NCBI RefSeq assembly: GCF_001649575.2
Contig: NC_051443.1
Coordinates: 6,029,138 to 6,093,137, forward strand
DNA: 64,000 bases
Source of the DNA: Kryptolebias marmoratus
Lineage: Eukaryota > Chordata > Actinopteri > Cyprinodontiformes > Rivulidae
Reading direction: 5' to 3'
Under the pieces are notes generated by a model. It saw only the letters and a program-made list of their open reading frames with translations. It searched no databases and was not told the DNA's origin. The position numbers were made by a program, and so were the translations under genes. This document shows, one piece after another, positions 22,301-37,300 of the stretch (position 1 is its first letter; each line of letters begins with the position of its first letter).

Positions 22301-25300
22301 CAATTTGCCACCAAGATAAACATGAAAAATTCTACTCATAAAGTCAGTGTGAAAATTATATTTAAATTTAATTTTTCAAGCAACAACCATTTGGCCGAAC
22401 AGAGAATCAAATTTAGCACACAAGAAGGAATAATTTAGTTTTATTGGATAGGTAATGTTTGAGTAATGTTCCAGAAATGTTTTTGAAAAGAAATAGCAGA
22501 AATAAATCAGGTCTATGTTACACGAAAAAAAAAAAAAATAGCACAACTGGGCAAAACCTGTAGATTCTCATCCCAAACAAGCCAAAACCACAACAAAATA
22601 CATCAAACTAAATCTGATAGCCATTATGTGCCAGAACTTTGTGACTTTCGGTAAGAAAACAGTCCAAATTAGACTGATTCAGATGGATAGTTGGGAAGCA
22701 ACTGGTACCATTACATACATAATGTGCTGTATAAATAGCTGCTATCTAATTATTGTTTATCAGCATAAATACACCTACAAGCTGCCAGACCTTCTAGTGA
22801 TCTGTTAAAGTAGTTTTGATCAACTGTTCTCCAGACTTTCTGAAGGTCTTTCACAGTTCATGTTTGGGCTTCAGCTGCTTTTTCACTCAGTTTCAGCCCA
22901 TGACAAAATACTGTGCTGTGTGTACCTAAAAATGAGGAACAAGTACAGGACAAAATAAGAGGAGTTGTGCATGAAAAAAAAACCTCTCTCCAGTTGATGA
23001 ACTGTATCTGAAAGTCATATTTTTACAACCTGATACCAGACCTGAGAGATGCATCATCTGTCAGCTGATCATCGACTGAATGTCAAGTTTTCAGCTTTTT
23101 GAATCCCTTTGTTAAAGCTGAAATCCTATTTCCTGTAGAACTGTGTTATCATTGATTTTTTTTTTCATGGATTCAAGTAAAGAAATGGGAACAAAATGTG
23201 TCTTTGTGACAAACTGCTGGTAACAAAAAGATTAAAGCTCCTATTTAAAGTTTGTTAAGTTGTCTGTTATGAGTTGACACAGCACATGTTCCATCCCTTG
23301 AGTTTAGGAGCCTTTTTATGCCTAAATGATTCAGAGGACAGAGATCAGTGGCTTAACAAACAATAAGAAAATGACTGGTTCACTCTGTTTCAGTCCAAAG
23401 TTAAAATTAAAAACTTGGAAAGACCTTCACAAAGTCTGGAGAACTGCTGTCTGGGTGCTTGGAAGCAAAAACATATATTAAAAAATACAGACCTAGCATT
23501 CCTTCAAGGAATACATTTACCTTTCATACCAGAGTTTTAAATAATTCAAGATTATTTTAAGTTGTAAGACGTAAATGAGCATGTGTAGTGAATGACTCTC
23601 AGCTGCTACCACATCAAATTTTAGCTCAAGGTCAATTAGCTGTGGCAGCCATCTTGAATCAGATTGACTTCAAAAAAGTAATCAGTTGTAGATGTACATT
23701 CAGTAATTACTTTCTGAGAGTTTCATTAAAATCTGTCTGGTAGTATATGAGATATTTTGCTAACAGTTAGGCAGCAACATGAGCACAAACACTGTATTCT
23801 GTAGATAATTAAATTATGATATAGACAGGAGCTGACTTGAGACTTTTGCACAGTGCTGTAGTGTTTTGTTCTTCTGTACTTGGGGGGTAAGTAAAAAAAT
23901 CCTATAAATGAAGAAAAGCTTAAAGGGTGTCAGCTGTACATTAGTACATGCTTTCTAGTTTTAGTTTGACTGTATACACTCTATATGTCTACACTTGCAA
24001 AATATAAATAATGTGAGCCATTTAAATAGACACAGACAAGGAACTTATTTATGGTAACTTGTCGATCTTTAGTAGTCAGCTGGACCGACTCACCTGGACA
24101 CCATTGAGTGATGCCACACCCATATAGAGAAACACACCGTAGAGCACAGGCATGGGAATGAACTGTAAAATAAGGAGTTAAAACAATATTAATGTCATAA
24201 GTGACTGGCTGTTTAAGGTGAAAACAAAGAAAGCAGGGCAAATTCACAGAAACCTTCATGTGCTTAAGTTCCTGTTAGATGTAACAAGCGTTTGTATTTT
24301 TGGCATCACTGATCATTTAAAAATAACCCACAAGCAGCTTTACTGAGAACAACCTTTTAATGGAAGCATGCCATCAGCCACATAGCTGCCACTGGTTTAA
24401 ATTTCATTTGTTTTTTTGTTTTTTTTTTATCTTAGCAAGAGCCATACAGCCTTGCATCATCTTTAAAGCAGAAGAAAAAAGCTACACAAAACCTTGGCAG
24501 GGCAGTACAAAAACATCCAGTGGTAACCTGTGTGGAAGTCCATTTCTGCCACTCTAATGAAAATAAAAGATCCTCCAAGTCATAGTTTTGAGACAGTATC
24601 TCATAATTATGATTTGCTAAGTCATAATTTTAAGATTGTATCCAATAATTGTAAGCTGCTAAGTCATAGTTAGAAAAACAATATAATTATCAGACATAAA
24701 GTCATAATTATGGCATGCCAAGTCAGTCCTCAGAAGCTAAGTCTGGATTATGAGATAGTAATTCATACTGTAATTATAAGATGCTATAGATAAATATTTA
24801 TGGAGGTACCATTTTGAAGTCATAGTTTTGAGCTAGCATCTCATAAAAAGTGACTTAGAAGATTTCTTTTTGTTCAGAGGGGCAGAAATGTGCTTCCATA
24901 CATCTGATCTATGAGGTGATGAAGCGTAAAATATTTAAAGTAGCGTCAGTAGATATTTTACAAGTCATTATGCAGCAGGCGAAGGGAGAAATATGGGAAA
25001 TAAAATGTGTAGAGAATATCCACAGGAGGAGCCACAGCACCGCTCAGTTTCTTTTTTCTTTTTTTTTTTTGTTCTGCAGCCTAATGAGGGAATGGAAACT
25101 GGAGATGGCACTCCGCTGCAATTGGAGCCTAAAGTCCTGATGAGCATGCCTGCTTCACATTAAATTACTTCAGCTACAGGAGCTGCTAATGGGATGAAGA
25201 ACAGACTTTAAATGATTATCAAAATTAAGAGGAGTGACAGGTGTTTGTCCCAAATAAAGTAGACAGTAATCCACATTTTCCATGGTAGAATTAAAAAGGT

Positions 25301-28300
25301 GGAGCTGTACCTTGAGGATAGGAGCCATGAAGACAGAGAGTCCCGTAAGGAGAAATACAAAGATGCCAGTGACTCTTTGTTCCCTGGAAAAAAACGTTAT
25401 TAGATCCAATTCAAATCAGAAAAGCGACATTTACCTTTTCTTTTAACTGTCTCAGTTATTTGGTGGGAACTTAAAAGTACAAACCGAAAAATCACCGTCA
25501 TTAGCTGTACAATTCCTTCATGCCATGATTTTGTTAAACTGATTTAAATCTCACTTTTCAGTCTGAGCAGAACTTTGTCAAGTCACCATCACAAACGTCA
25601 GTGACGTCAGTGACGTCAGTAAAAGGTTTCTGTGTTGTCTCACCTGACACCCAGGAATTTGGGCTGCTCTCCGGGCGCCGACGTCTCCGTCTCCATTTTC
25701 AGAGAATCGATGTGAGCGATGGAGATGACGGTGGCAGCCACGTACCATGGCAGCCCCATGAAGGAGCAAACTATCATCAGGATGGCCACCCAGAACAAGT
25801 CCAGGTGATACCCTGCTCCTTTCTGAGTGGGATAACAAGAGGAGAGGAGAAGAATGTGAGTTTGTCGGGATTGGAGGGCTCTTTATCAGCTGCCACAAAA
25901 AGTCAAAAAGTGGGCAATAATACATTTGCTTGTGTATTCATGTGTCTGTTAGCAAAATATCTTATGAACCACTGAACGTATTTTAAGAGAATTTCAGGAC
26001 ATTATTGGATGTACATCTACAACTGATTAATTTATGGAGCCAATCGTATAAAAGAAGGCCAAGAGAGCTAATTAACCTTAGCAAACACAAAAATGACTTC
26101 ACTTCAGGCAGTTTTACAGATACTGAACTACTAACTACACAACCAATCCACCTTAGCAAAGACAAAAACTTTTAAAGCTATTGAGCTAAATTTGGTGTGG
26201 TAGCAGTTGAGAGTAATCCCAACTTATACTCCAAGAGCTACACATTGTGATAGATCTTTAATTAAAACTTCAGCATTAAGTCTTGGAGTCAACCCAGTTC
26301 AAGATGGTGCCCACAGTTAATTGATTTTATCTGACACAAACGTGGATAAAACTTAGTCAATTATGCAGACACAGAGTTAAAATTTTCTGTGGTATTAGCA
26401 GAGTCATTTAAAATACATACCCTTAGCACTAACAGGTTTAGAGAGATCCTGCAATATCACGTATATTTGTGCAAAGTTGTATTTTTCTAGGTTTGACAAA
26501 AATGGTGACAGCTCAATCATTTCCCAACGTAAAATGATCATTTTTCAAAACTCTGACATGAAAAACGGCAGATGATTCGTTTTTCCTTCAAGAAATGCAC
26601 GGTCATAATTGTTTTTACATTGTTGCCTCTGGGTACGTCTGTAGATTTAGAAAACCTAAAAGTTCAAACTAAATGATGTTTTTTTTTCTTCTACAAAAAG
26701 ATACTAAAATGTTTTGGTTAAAGGTCAGCTTTTCATCTTTGCGTCACCTAATCTCAAAAACCCTCCTTGTGGCTACTTTAACATGCCTCCCAATGCAAAT
26801 GTCCACAATAAGTCAGTACAACCAGCTCCTAAATGCATCAAGAGTCTGATTTGATTTTTTACAAATATCTAATTTATTTTGTGAAGCTTTGACATTAATG
26901 TAGTTTTACAGAGAAAACTAAAATCAATTTTTTTAGTGTTGTCAGAAAATACATTAGTTTACAAAAGAATATGAATAAAATATAAAGCAGTATAAGCTAA
27001 TAAATTGGAGTCTCTAAAGTTAAGAATGTAAATTAAGGATACATTGTTTTTTTAATCAGCACTTCACTAATAAATGTTATAGACTCATTTATGTTGATAG
27101 GAGATAATTCTGCAAATCTAAACAGTTTATTGTACCGTGGAGAGCTATTTTCCACTTATTTCATCCTTCCACCTACCTTGAGTTTGTGTTCTTTCCTGTT
27201 GACAATCACAGCAGTGATCTGCTGGTCCATGAATATAAGAATAGTGACCAGCAGAGCAGGAAGTGCAGCTGCCAAGTACACCCACCAGGGGTTTCCTCCA
27301 AAGGGAGGAATGAACCAGCCCCGGTCTGGACTTGTGGGCTAGAAAAGAATATGAAGAAAGAAGAAATGTTAGAAGACAGAGCACAATAAGGCAAAACTAC
27401 AACCCCAATTCTGAAAAAGTTGAGACGTTGTGTAAATTGTAAATAAAAACAGAATGCAATAATTTGCAAATTTCATAAACCATTTTATTTGCAAAGAAAC
27501 ACAATAAACCCATCAAAGGTGTAAACTAAAAACACAACAGCACATCTCCCCTCTTCTTTAAACATCAGTCTGTAAACATCTAGAACTAAGGAGAGCAGCT
27601 GCTGGAGGTTTTGGAGTGGAACGTTGACACATTCTTGTCTGATCAAGGATTTTACATGTTCAACAGTCCTGGGTCTTTGCTGAATTTTTTAGTTTCATGG
27701 TGTACTAATTGTTTTCAGCTGGTAATAGATTTGAACTACAGGCAGATCAGTTCAGCACCCAGACCCTTCTGCTACAAAGCTCAGCTGGATGGTCCATCTT
27801 CTCTTTAGTGTGGAAAATGTGGCAGCTGTAGTTTTTAAAAAGAATTTCACATTTTGATTCGTCTGACCACAGAACAATTTTACATGTCGCCTCAGTCCAT
27901 TTTAAATGAGCTTTGGCCCAGAAAAGACAGCAACATTTCTGGATGGTGTTCACATTTGGCTTCTTCTTTGCCTGATAGAGCTTTAAGCACCATTCGTGGA
28001 TGTTACAGTGAACTGTGTTTACAGACAGTGATCTGTAGAAGTGTTCCTGAGTCCATGCAGTGATGTCCAGAACAGAATCAGACCTGTTTTTAATGCAGAG
28101 CTGCCTGAGGACCTGAAGATCACAAACATCCAATGCACATATTTTAATATAATATATTGTAATATCATATCTTGTCCTTTGAGCTCAAGATTTCTCCAGA
28201 TTCTTGAAATCTTTTGACAGTATTAAGAACTGTAGATGATGTGATGGAATAAAATATAAGTTTATGTGATTTGCAAATTATTGCTTTCTGGGTTTTTTTT

Positions 28301-31300
28301 TGTTTGTTTGCATTTTTAAAAAGTTCTCAACATTTTTGGAATTGGGGTTGTATTCCCAAGTGCCATAGATCTTCAGCACAGAATTAAGTCACTGAAGAGA
28401 AACAAGAAAAAAAGCTACCCAGTGTGAGGCATTTACTTTAACACTAAGCAAGTCTTGAGTTTGGGATTACTGGTGCATCATTACATGACAGAAAAGAGTG
28501 AATTAAACCTCTGTGGTGAAAGAAAGCTGGCTCTGTGTTTCAAACTAGAGGACCGTCTGTTCTCACATCACCTGTAATTAACTTTTATCCCCCTCTGGAC
28601 TAAAGGGAGGGTCTGGGGGGCCAGTGGAGGAACATTTGAGCTTAGCAATCACCAAGAATGTCTGTCTTAGTTTCAGGTAGTATGCATCCCGCCGTGCAAA
28701 CTACAAAGAAAGCATTATAGTGGGATTTGAAAGAATTAGAGGGGCTTTCTTGCAGCAACATGGATCATTAATGGTGTAATCTGAGGAAACTGGACCTGCC
28801 TGACCACTGTCTCTGCTCAAAAAAAGCCACAACTTCAAGCACAGAGCAAGCCGTGAATGGCCATTTGTATTTCTTTACCTTGAATTCACTAGGCACGATC
28901 AGCTTTGGAGTGTCCACACCAACTAAGGCGTCCATGCCGCAGAAGAGAAGAATGGTCAAGATGATTGCAAAGTCACTGATGAGCTTCCTCACCTGCAAAC
29001 ACAACCGATCGGATAGTGTTTTTATCCATGTAAAAAAAAAAAAGAACTTGTCAGGAGCTGTTAGTTGATGCATGATTATAAGAGGAGGCAAAATGTTTGG
29101 TCCTAAAATTACCATTCACAGAACAGAAGGTTAATGCAAACTCCATGCGTTTTTGGTTCAAACTGAAATGAATCAATCCACTCAGTTATTAGATGGCTGA
29201 AAGGGAGTCTGAGTGAATATTGTTTACGCTCCTCTGGACGTAACTGTACAACTCTGATGGTCTTTTTCAATTTTCATCTGTTCCATTTTTATAAATTTAT
29301 TTACATCAACTTTACTTATAGAATCCAAATACATTATTCATAGTTTATCAACACACAATCTGAGTTGCATTTTCTCCTTAGGGAACTCCTTTTCCTGTCA
29401 CATAAATCAGTGTAAGTGTTGGAGAGCCTGCTACTTCCTGGTCTGAAGGTACATTTGTTCCCCGAGTTTGTCCTTAAGTCACCCGTTCTCACAGACTTTG
29501 TGCTGTTTTTATACCACCTGAGAGGAGGCACTACATAAAAAAAAAAAGTTAAAGACGGGGATCAAAAGTCCTGTTTGCATAAAACTGCCCGCACAGAGGC
29601 GACGTCATCATGAACAGTGTGCGCACCACTACATCTTTCAGTACAAACAGATAGTTCAGCTGTAGCGATTCACAAAACTGAGACAGAGCACATAGACACA
29701 GACAAAGACAGTATGCTCACCTTTAACAATTTTAACGAAGGGCTATAAATATTACTCACATTTCTAATCTGCTGAACTTTTATGCTACAAGGTCAGATAG
29801 AAAAGTCCTCCGGCGGGGACCATGACTTACTGTTGTGGGGAAGAATCTGCTGGTCTTGAACTTCTTCAGACCCATGGAGCAGGTGTAGGTCCCAAAGAAC
29901 AGGATGAAGGACATGAGGGTGATGTCAGGCACATACTCACAGGCATTTCCAACCAACTTCCCATTAAACCTCTCACAATCATGCTTGGTCAACAATGCCC
30001 AGGAGGTGTCATTCTCCAACTGCAGATACAAGAACATACAAGTTATTGATGTGGAGCAACAAAAAAAATTTTTTATGAAAAATTAATTCTGAATCTAAAC
30101 AAATCATCCCATTCTACCAAAATAACAAGGACAAAACATACCAGATCAGTACGGTTTGTCCAGTCAGTAATATTAAGAAGTTCTGACATGTTGCCTGGTG
30201 AAAAGAAACAAAGATATCTAATCAGTAAAAAGGGAAACTTGAGATAGCAGTAGTACAACAGTTCCAGTTTTAAATCCGTGTCAACATTTCGCTGCTGAAT
30301 TAGAGCGAAATCGTTCAGTTCACACACTGATCAGGCTGCAGAGAAAGTAAACACAAGTATCCAGCCACTGACACACATGACTAACATCTGGAATTTCCAC
30401 TACAAACACATTTTAAACACACTCCACAACACACTGAAAAACACAAAGTAAAAACATTCCCGTTTTTGACGTCTGGTGTCATTATTGTTGAATATTTGAT
30501 TATGGTCTGATACAATCGGGCAAAAGATACATCATGATGTCTCAGTGGTCTTATTTGCCAGAGTCAAACTTCCTGTAGTGAGTATTTGTGTGTCCATTAC
30601 AGGAATATGATTCCTCCACAATTTCCAATTTAAAATTCCATACTTTCTCAAACTCAAATTCTTTGGTATTTGGGGCTATTTTTTATGTCCAAATAAAAAT
30701 ATTTCACATAAACTCTTTAACATTACAAGAAATGTTTGGACATTGGTCAGGTTTTTATTTTCTAAATGCTCCTAATACTATAAAAAAACAACAAAACAAC
30801 AGATCATATGCAAAAAAAGATAACAATATTTCTATAAAACAAACAAATACCTCCCTCAACTTCTTAAAAACATTTAAGGAATAGTTCAACCATTTTGAAG
30901 TAGGGTTGTGTAAAAGCTATGAACAATTATTAGACTTACCTGTTGTAGGTAGCTCTTTGAATGATCTAAATTTGGAGATTAATTCCAACAAGATTGATGA
31001 GCTAATGCCGTCTGAGCAGGGCCAAGAGCAAAGTGGATTTCTGCTCTTAAAACAACTCCAATCTTAAACATTTCCAAGTAGTTCAAGCAAAACTGATTTT
31101 ATAAACTTTTATGCCCCCACAATTTTATATTAGCAGAAATATGATGATATATGATGAGCCTCAAGCTGCACTGGAGGACCTTCATCTAGCTTTTTTTTTA
31201 AATTAAATAACCATAGAATTGTGTGTAAATAACAATGGATTGCAAAATTTGTAGCGGTGTAAAGATCTATAAAACAGCGCTCGCACAAACGTTGTTGCAG

Positions 31301-34300
31301 AAATATGCTTCCATCTTAGCTGTGCTAAGACTAGCATTAGCTGTGCCAACTTGGTTTTCTTGAACTTGGAGGTCGTTCAAAGGGCTATCTACAACAGGTA
31401 AGATATTCATTGTTTATAACTGTTACACAGAACCCCAATTAAAAATGGCTGAAAAATCCCTTCTTCTTCAAAACATAATATATTTATATCTATATATGCT
31501 TTAGGACTATTTGACTGACAAGTTGTATAGAATACACAAAAAAAAAACATCTGCACTTATAAAGTATCTTTTCAACATTAGCTAATTTTACAAAGTGTTT
31601 AAAGTGTCTTATTGGCTAACTACCTGCTACTGGGAGTACCTTGGAATTTTTCCTCTTATATAAAATAATATGTCAAGCATTTTGCAGGTCTCAGCTTTTT
31701 TTTTTTTTTATTCAGATTTTTGTCTTTTAGAAAATGAAATGAGTAAAAGAGTTTGGAAACTCAATGTTTCTCCATACTTTATTTCCCCTTTTCCACACTT
31801 TTCCAGAACTGGAAAATACTAATACTAAAATCCGTATGGTTCAAGACTGCATAGGAACCCTGCAGGAGTTTCCCTGGCTCTGCCTGAGTGAAAGTGCAGA
31901 GTACGTACCCGGCATGCAGCGGCAATCGTACTGAGTCACCAGATTCGGGTCGTACTCCGAGTTGATTGGGTTGTGGTGGGCCAGCTTTATCATCTTTTTG
32001 AAAGCGTCGTAGATAAAGATGAAGCTGATGAGTGCGGAGAAGCCTTCCTCGGTGAAACGTGTGAAATACTGCACCAGGAAGCTGGCGTCTGTGGCGACCA
32101 GCACCAGACAGAGAAAACCCGACCACAGGCCGATCCACAGCCGGAACTCAAGGTAGTCAAAATGGTTGTCTCTGAATGAGGACACAGTGGGCACAATATA
32201 TGAGTCACACTATTATTGCTTGATGCCAAGAGGTGAAAGGGGAGCAATAGTGTTTTTGCTTGTGACTGCATGTGTGTGTTTATTTGTCTGTCTGTTAGCA
32301 AAATATCTAATTAACCGAGTGTAATGAAAATTGCAGAAAGTAATGATTGGATGTACATTTATGCTGATTAACTTTTAGAGTCAACCTGAATTAAGATGGC
32401 TACCACAGCCAACGGACCAAAAAATTGACGGTGACTGATCCTCAACACATATTCTGAGTGCTAACATACTGACTTAAATTTATGCCATTAACTATTCAGT
32501 CAACTCTGTCTGTTGGTGAGCAAAATATCTCATAAACCACTGAACACATTTTAAGGACTTTCAGGGAATAATTTGTTAAAGTGTATCTGCAACTAATTAA
32601 CTTTTGGAGTCAATCCAATTCAAGAAAACTGCCACAGCTGATCAACATTAGCCAACACAAAAGTTGTCTACTGTAAAGATATTGAGCAAAAATTTGATGT
32701 GTTACAAGCTGAGTCATTCATAACATACTCTGAGTGTGAAGTCAAAACTAATGTTATTTTCAAGGTTTGACCAAAATGACTAGAACTTTCATTTCTACAT
32801 ATAAAATAATCTTAGTTTAAAATTCTGGCATGAAATTTAGTGCGCAATATGCATTCCTTGAAGGAATGTTAAGCCTAATTCTTTTTAAATGATTAAACCC
32901 CCCTGACTGCTATCTAACACAAAGAAAACTTGTTTAATATTAAACAAGCTTGTTTAATATTAGTTAAACATGCAGGTGTTTGAGGTGCTGACATGTAACA
33001 AGAGTACAGCCTTTTCAATGACACTTATTGTTGTTGTACAGTACATTAAGCAGCTGTTAGCAGCCTAGCAGCTGCTGCTAACACCGTATGTGTTGACTCA
33101 AAGCTTGAGGACATTTGCAGGACACAAATGCCACAACATGCTTAACCCACCGTGTGAAAATAAATGAGAGTGAATTATTAATAATGGAACAAAATCAGCA
33201 TGGAGTTTGGTAATGTTAGAAGAGTGGCTGAGAGAGGGAACACAGAGGAAGGATGAAGGGGAACAATCTACAGACTTTAGCTCATATAAAATCCTTTTAC
33301 ATCACCAGTATGCATCAATTAGAGGCCCAGCATTTATTGGAGGAAAAAATGCTGATCCAACATCCAACAAGTTTCAGGTCAGAGTTTGACACCAAGATCA
33401 CTGAGCAACAACAATGTGAGACATGATGGTGTTAAAGCCATTTTGGTCAAATCTTGAAAGCAATCTAAAATTAAAAAATTTACACAATTTGTTTGTGCTC
33501 AGAGTATACTTTGTGGGTGACTCTCAGCTACCACCACATCTAAATTTAGCTTCATAACAGTAAATCTGATTGAGTTATAACCATTTCTGCTGTTGCTAAT
33601 GTTGATTAGCTGTGGCAGCCATCTTGATTTAGGTTGATGTCCAAAGTTAACCAGCTGGAGATGTACATCCAATGATTATTTTCTGAACATTTTATTAAAA
33701 TCTGTCCAGTGTCTCATGAGATATTTTGCCAACAGACAGACACATACACTGGCAAAAATATTATCACCTGCCTTTCACGTTTTGGCAGCAGATGACTAAC
33801 TATGAGAACAGATTTTTCATCTGTCCTTATTCTGTTGGTAAACTAAAAGAGTATTTTCATTTGGTTCAACATGAGAGTGAGTAGTGCTGGTTTTCGAACA
33901 ACCTGTTACTGCTGAGAGATTTATAATAAAGATAATAATTTTCAAATTAACAACCTTTGATGCAAAGTTGCCAAATTACCCCGAATCTGCTAAATCTATT
34001 TTTTAAGCCTCATTATTTTATAAAAAAAAGTAAAAGGATCGAATGCAAAAACCACACAAACAGAATCTGTTATTTGAAGAAAGAGCTGATAATATTTCTG
34101 ATACTGCTCTCTGCTCTGTCATTGGCTGACATTCTTTCATTCATTCATCTTCTTGTGACTTGAATACGTCGGCAGCTACTCACTTGCTGAAATTGAAGAG
34201 GAGTCTTTCAAAGACCAGAACTGGGCCTGTGCTGCTGAGAATGGTCAGGGGCTGACCGGCCAGCAGACAGAACACTGCTCCTGAAAGGGCGGTACCCAGG

Positions 34301-37300
34301 AAACTTTCCAACACGCCCTGCAACACACACATACACACACATTATTAGGTTAGTGCAGATTCTCAGACATCCAGGAAATCTGAAGAGTTTGAACAGAGGG
34401 AAACTGAAGAAGTTTCACCTCTCATCCAAAAGGTTTCTTCAATCACATGTCAACTCACTGAGTAATAAATAATTTGCAAAATATCTTAGAAATTAAGTAC
34501 TTCCCTTGAAGGAAAACATATTTCCCACCACCTTTAATGACAGTTTTAAACTAAGATCATCTTGTGATGAGAAGGGATTGAGATATAGCTGTTTTGGTTC
34601 AATCTTGTCAATGATAAAGTTGCTGCTCAGAGTATGTGTTGGAGATGACTCCGCTACAACCACACAAAACTTTAGCTCAATATCTCTAAAACTGACTGAG
34701 CTATAACCGGTTATGTGTTAGTAAGTTTGATTAGCTGTGGTGGCCATCTTGAATTAGTTTGAATACAAAAATAAATAAGTTACAATGTATTCACTGACTG
34801 TACATCTATGACATTTTAATTCAAATATGTTCGGGGATTCACAAGATATTTTGCAAACAGAAAGGCAAGGTCAACTCCAAACTGAAATGCCAAAGTTTGA
34901 AGCAAAGAGCTCACTCAGAGTATATGTTTGGGATGACTCTCAGCTACTACCATACCAAAATCTGTCTCAATAACTGTAAAAATGATTAAATTACACCAAG
35001 TTTTGTATTTATTTATGTTAGGTGCAGCAACCATCTTGAATCAGGCTTACTCCAAAAGTTCATTTGTTGTGATTATACAACAAAGAGTTTCTGTTTCGAA
35101 GCAATCACTGAGCAAGGTTAACTGAGGACAGGGATTCCCTCTGCTGTGCTCAGAAAGGAAAAGAAGGAGTGATACGGGATAAGGATCAGTGATGGTTGGG
35201 GGGAAGGGGGGTCATTCAACCGCCATGATGAGGCTACAGTAGCTGAGTAATCTGGATCTGTGGTTATTTACAGCATAGGTAAATCCCTGAGGCCGGTACA
35301 GTGCAGGTTTCCATCAGAGGAGAGGCCAACACCAACACCTCTATCAGGGCACAGCCTTTTACTTATAGGGAGGGGGGGGGGCAGGATAGATGCAGCAAGC
35401 TCTGTCCTCCATTGCACAAACACTTGAAACAATTCTCATAAGGAATCAACAGTTGTCTCAGCAGATTGTTCTGATATAGGCCTCTAAGCCCTAAAGTAGC
35501 TGAAGAGACTTATTTTCAGTCCTGGAGGGCCACTGCCCTGCATGTTTTAGATGTTTCTCCGCTTTGACACACCTGAAATGATTGAATGAGAGATTAACAG
35601 GCTTCTGCAGAACCTGAAGACCTGCTGAAGAGCAGGGAAACAACTAAAACATGCAGGATAGTGGCCCTCCAGGACTGGACACCTGTGGTTCCACACATAT
35701 GGCCCGTCTGACCCCCAAATACAGCGCGCTACAATAATCGAGGCACAAAGTAATAAAGGCGTGAATGATCTTTTCAAAATCTTACCTGGACAAAACGGTT
35801 TTGATTTTGGCAATTTGCTGCAGCTGGAAAAAGCTTGTTTTAACTACAGAACTGACTTGTTTGTCAAATCTAAAGGTTGCCATCTATTTTCACTCCCAGA
35901 TTGGTGGCAATGAATTTCAAATATGGAGAAAAAAAAAAACAAAATTCACATGGCGGGTGTCACAAGAGCCACTTGGGCGGAATAATATGAGTTCTGTCTT
36001 TTTATCATTAAATCTCAAAAATTGCCTGGTCTCCTGTGCCCCTCCCTGACATCTGTATCGGAACAGTTTAATACAAATACGTTTACTGTTACACACTTAC
36101 TAGTTACTAGACCTATGACTTAAAGTGATAGTTCATTTACTTTTGAAGATGGCTTCTGTGGAAAGGTTATGAACAACTAGTATCTTAGTTGTTGTAGACA
36201 GTGCGGTGGCTGAAAACTGCAAATAATACTAAAGCCTTATTTAATTTGAACAACAGTTCCTTTATTTTATTTATCCAGTGTTCCAGAGAAACCTTGGTTA
36301 GACTTAGAATGCCTACCACTGTTTGACGACAGGTTCAACTGTGACGTCTATATCCGTCTCAGAATGTGATGTTTTGTCTACCACTTAGAGATAACTCCAA
36401 AGTACAAGTATGATTGTTGTCACTCTCTTAGAGAGAGGTCCTCATTGCAAGGAAGACTGTCCGAACCATGTGAAACTAGAGTGGTCCAAATATATTATCT
36501 CCAGCTGTCAATGTTTGAGTCTTTTGTTTAATTATTAAGAAAATACCTCACAAAATTAATGGCAAAGCCAGCCACGCTCGGTTGCGGTTGAATCACTCCT
36601 TTTTTCCATGCTCTTTGTCACCAAAGACCCAAGGGATCTCGATAAAAGGTAGTGAAGTTTTTGGGGGTTTTTTGTAATTGGGGTGCTTAGAGAGACAGCA
36701 CACAAAAGATAGAGAAAACCTTTCCAAGTAAAAAAATTCTATTTATAGTTATTTGACTCAAAGCTGTGAGCTGTAAAACTTCATTTGGGCATGCACAAAG
36801 CAGCTGCTCAGACTTCAGTCAAATTATAAACTGAACAATCTTTTAAACAAATTGGGCAAACTTCCTTGTCTAAATTGGGATGCGACTACATTTACTGAAT
36901 GAACTCAGTCAATGTTAATGTTAGTTTTATGGTATGTAGCTGTGAAATGAAATATTTTGCAGAATTATTGTCTGAAGTGTGAATGCCCATGGAAAATGAC
37001 AGCAAGACGATAGCGCTAGTAGCAGCTGGAGAATAAGCCTAGAGAAATAAAACAGCTAGCTAGCAGACAGTGCCAGTGTTGGCCGATTAAACTTTGAAGT
37101 AACCCAGTTTGTGAAACAGAGTTTAATTTTGACCAGACTGACAAGCTTACAACTAACTGTTTTTAACCTATAGAATCTCACTTTAAAAAAGTTTGAATTG
37201 TCCCTTTAATAAATAAGATACAATAAAGTGTGTGTGGCAGGTGGGTTACCTGCATGTTTTCAGTAGCATCTCCAAGCAGGCCTCCGAACGTGATGGCGTT

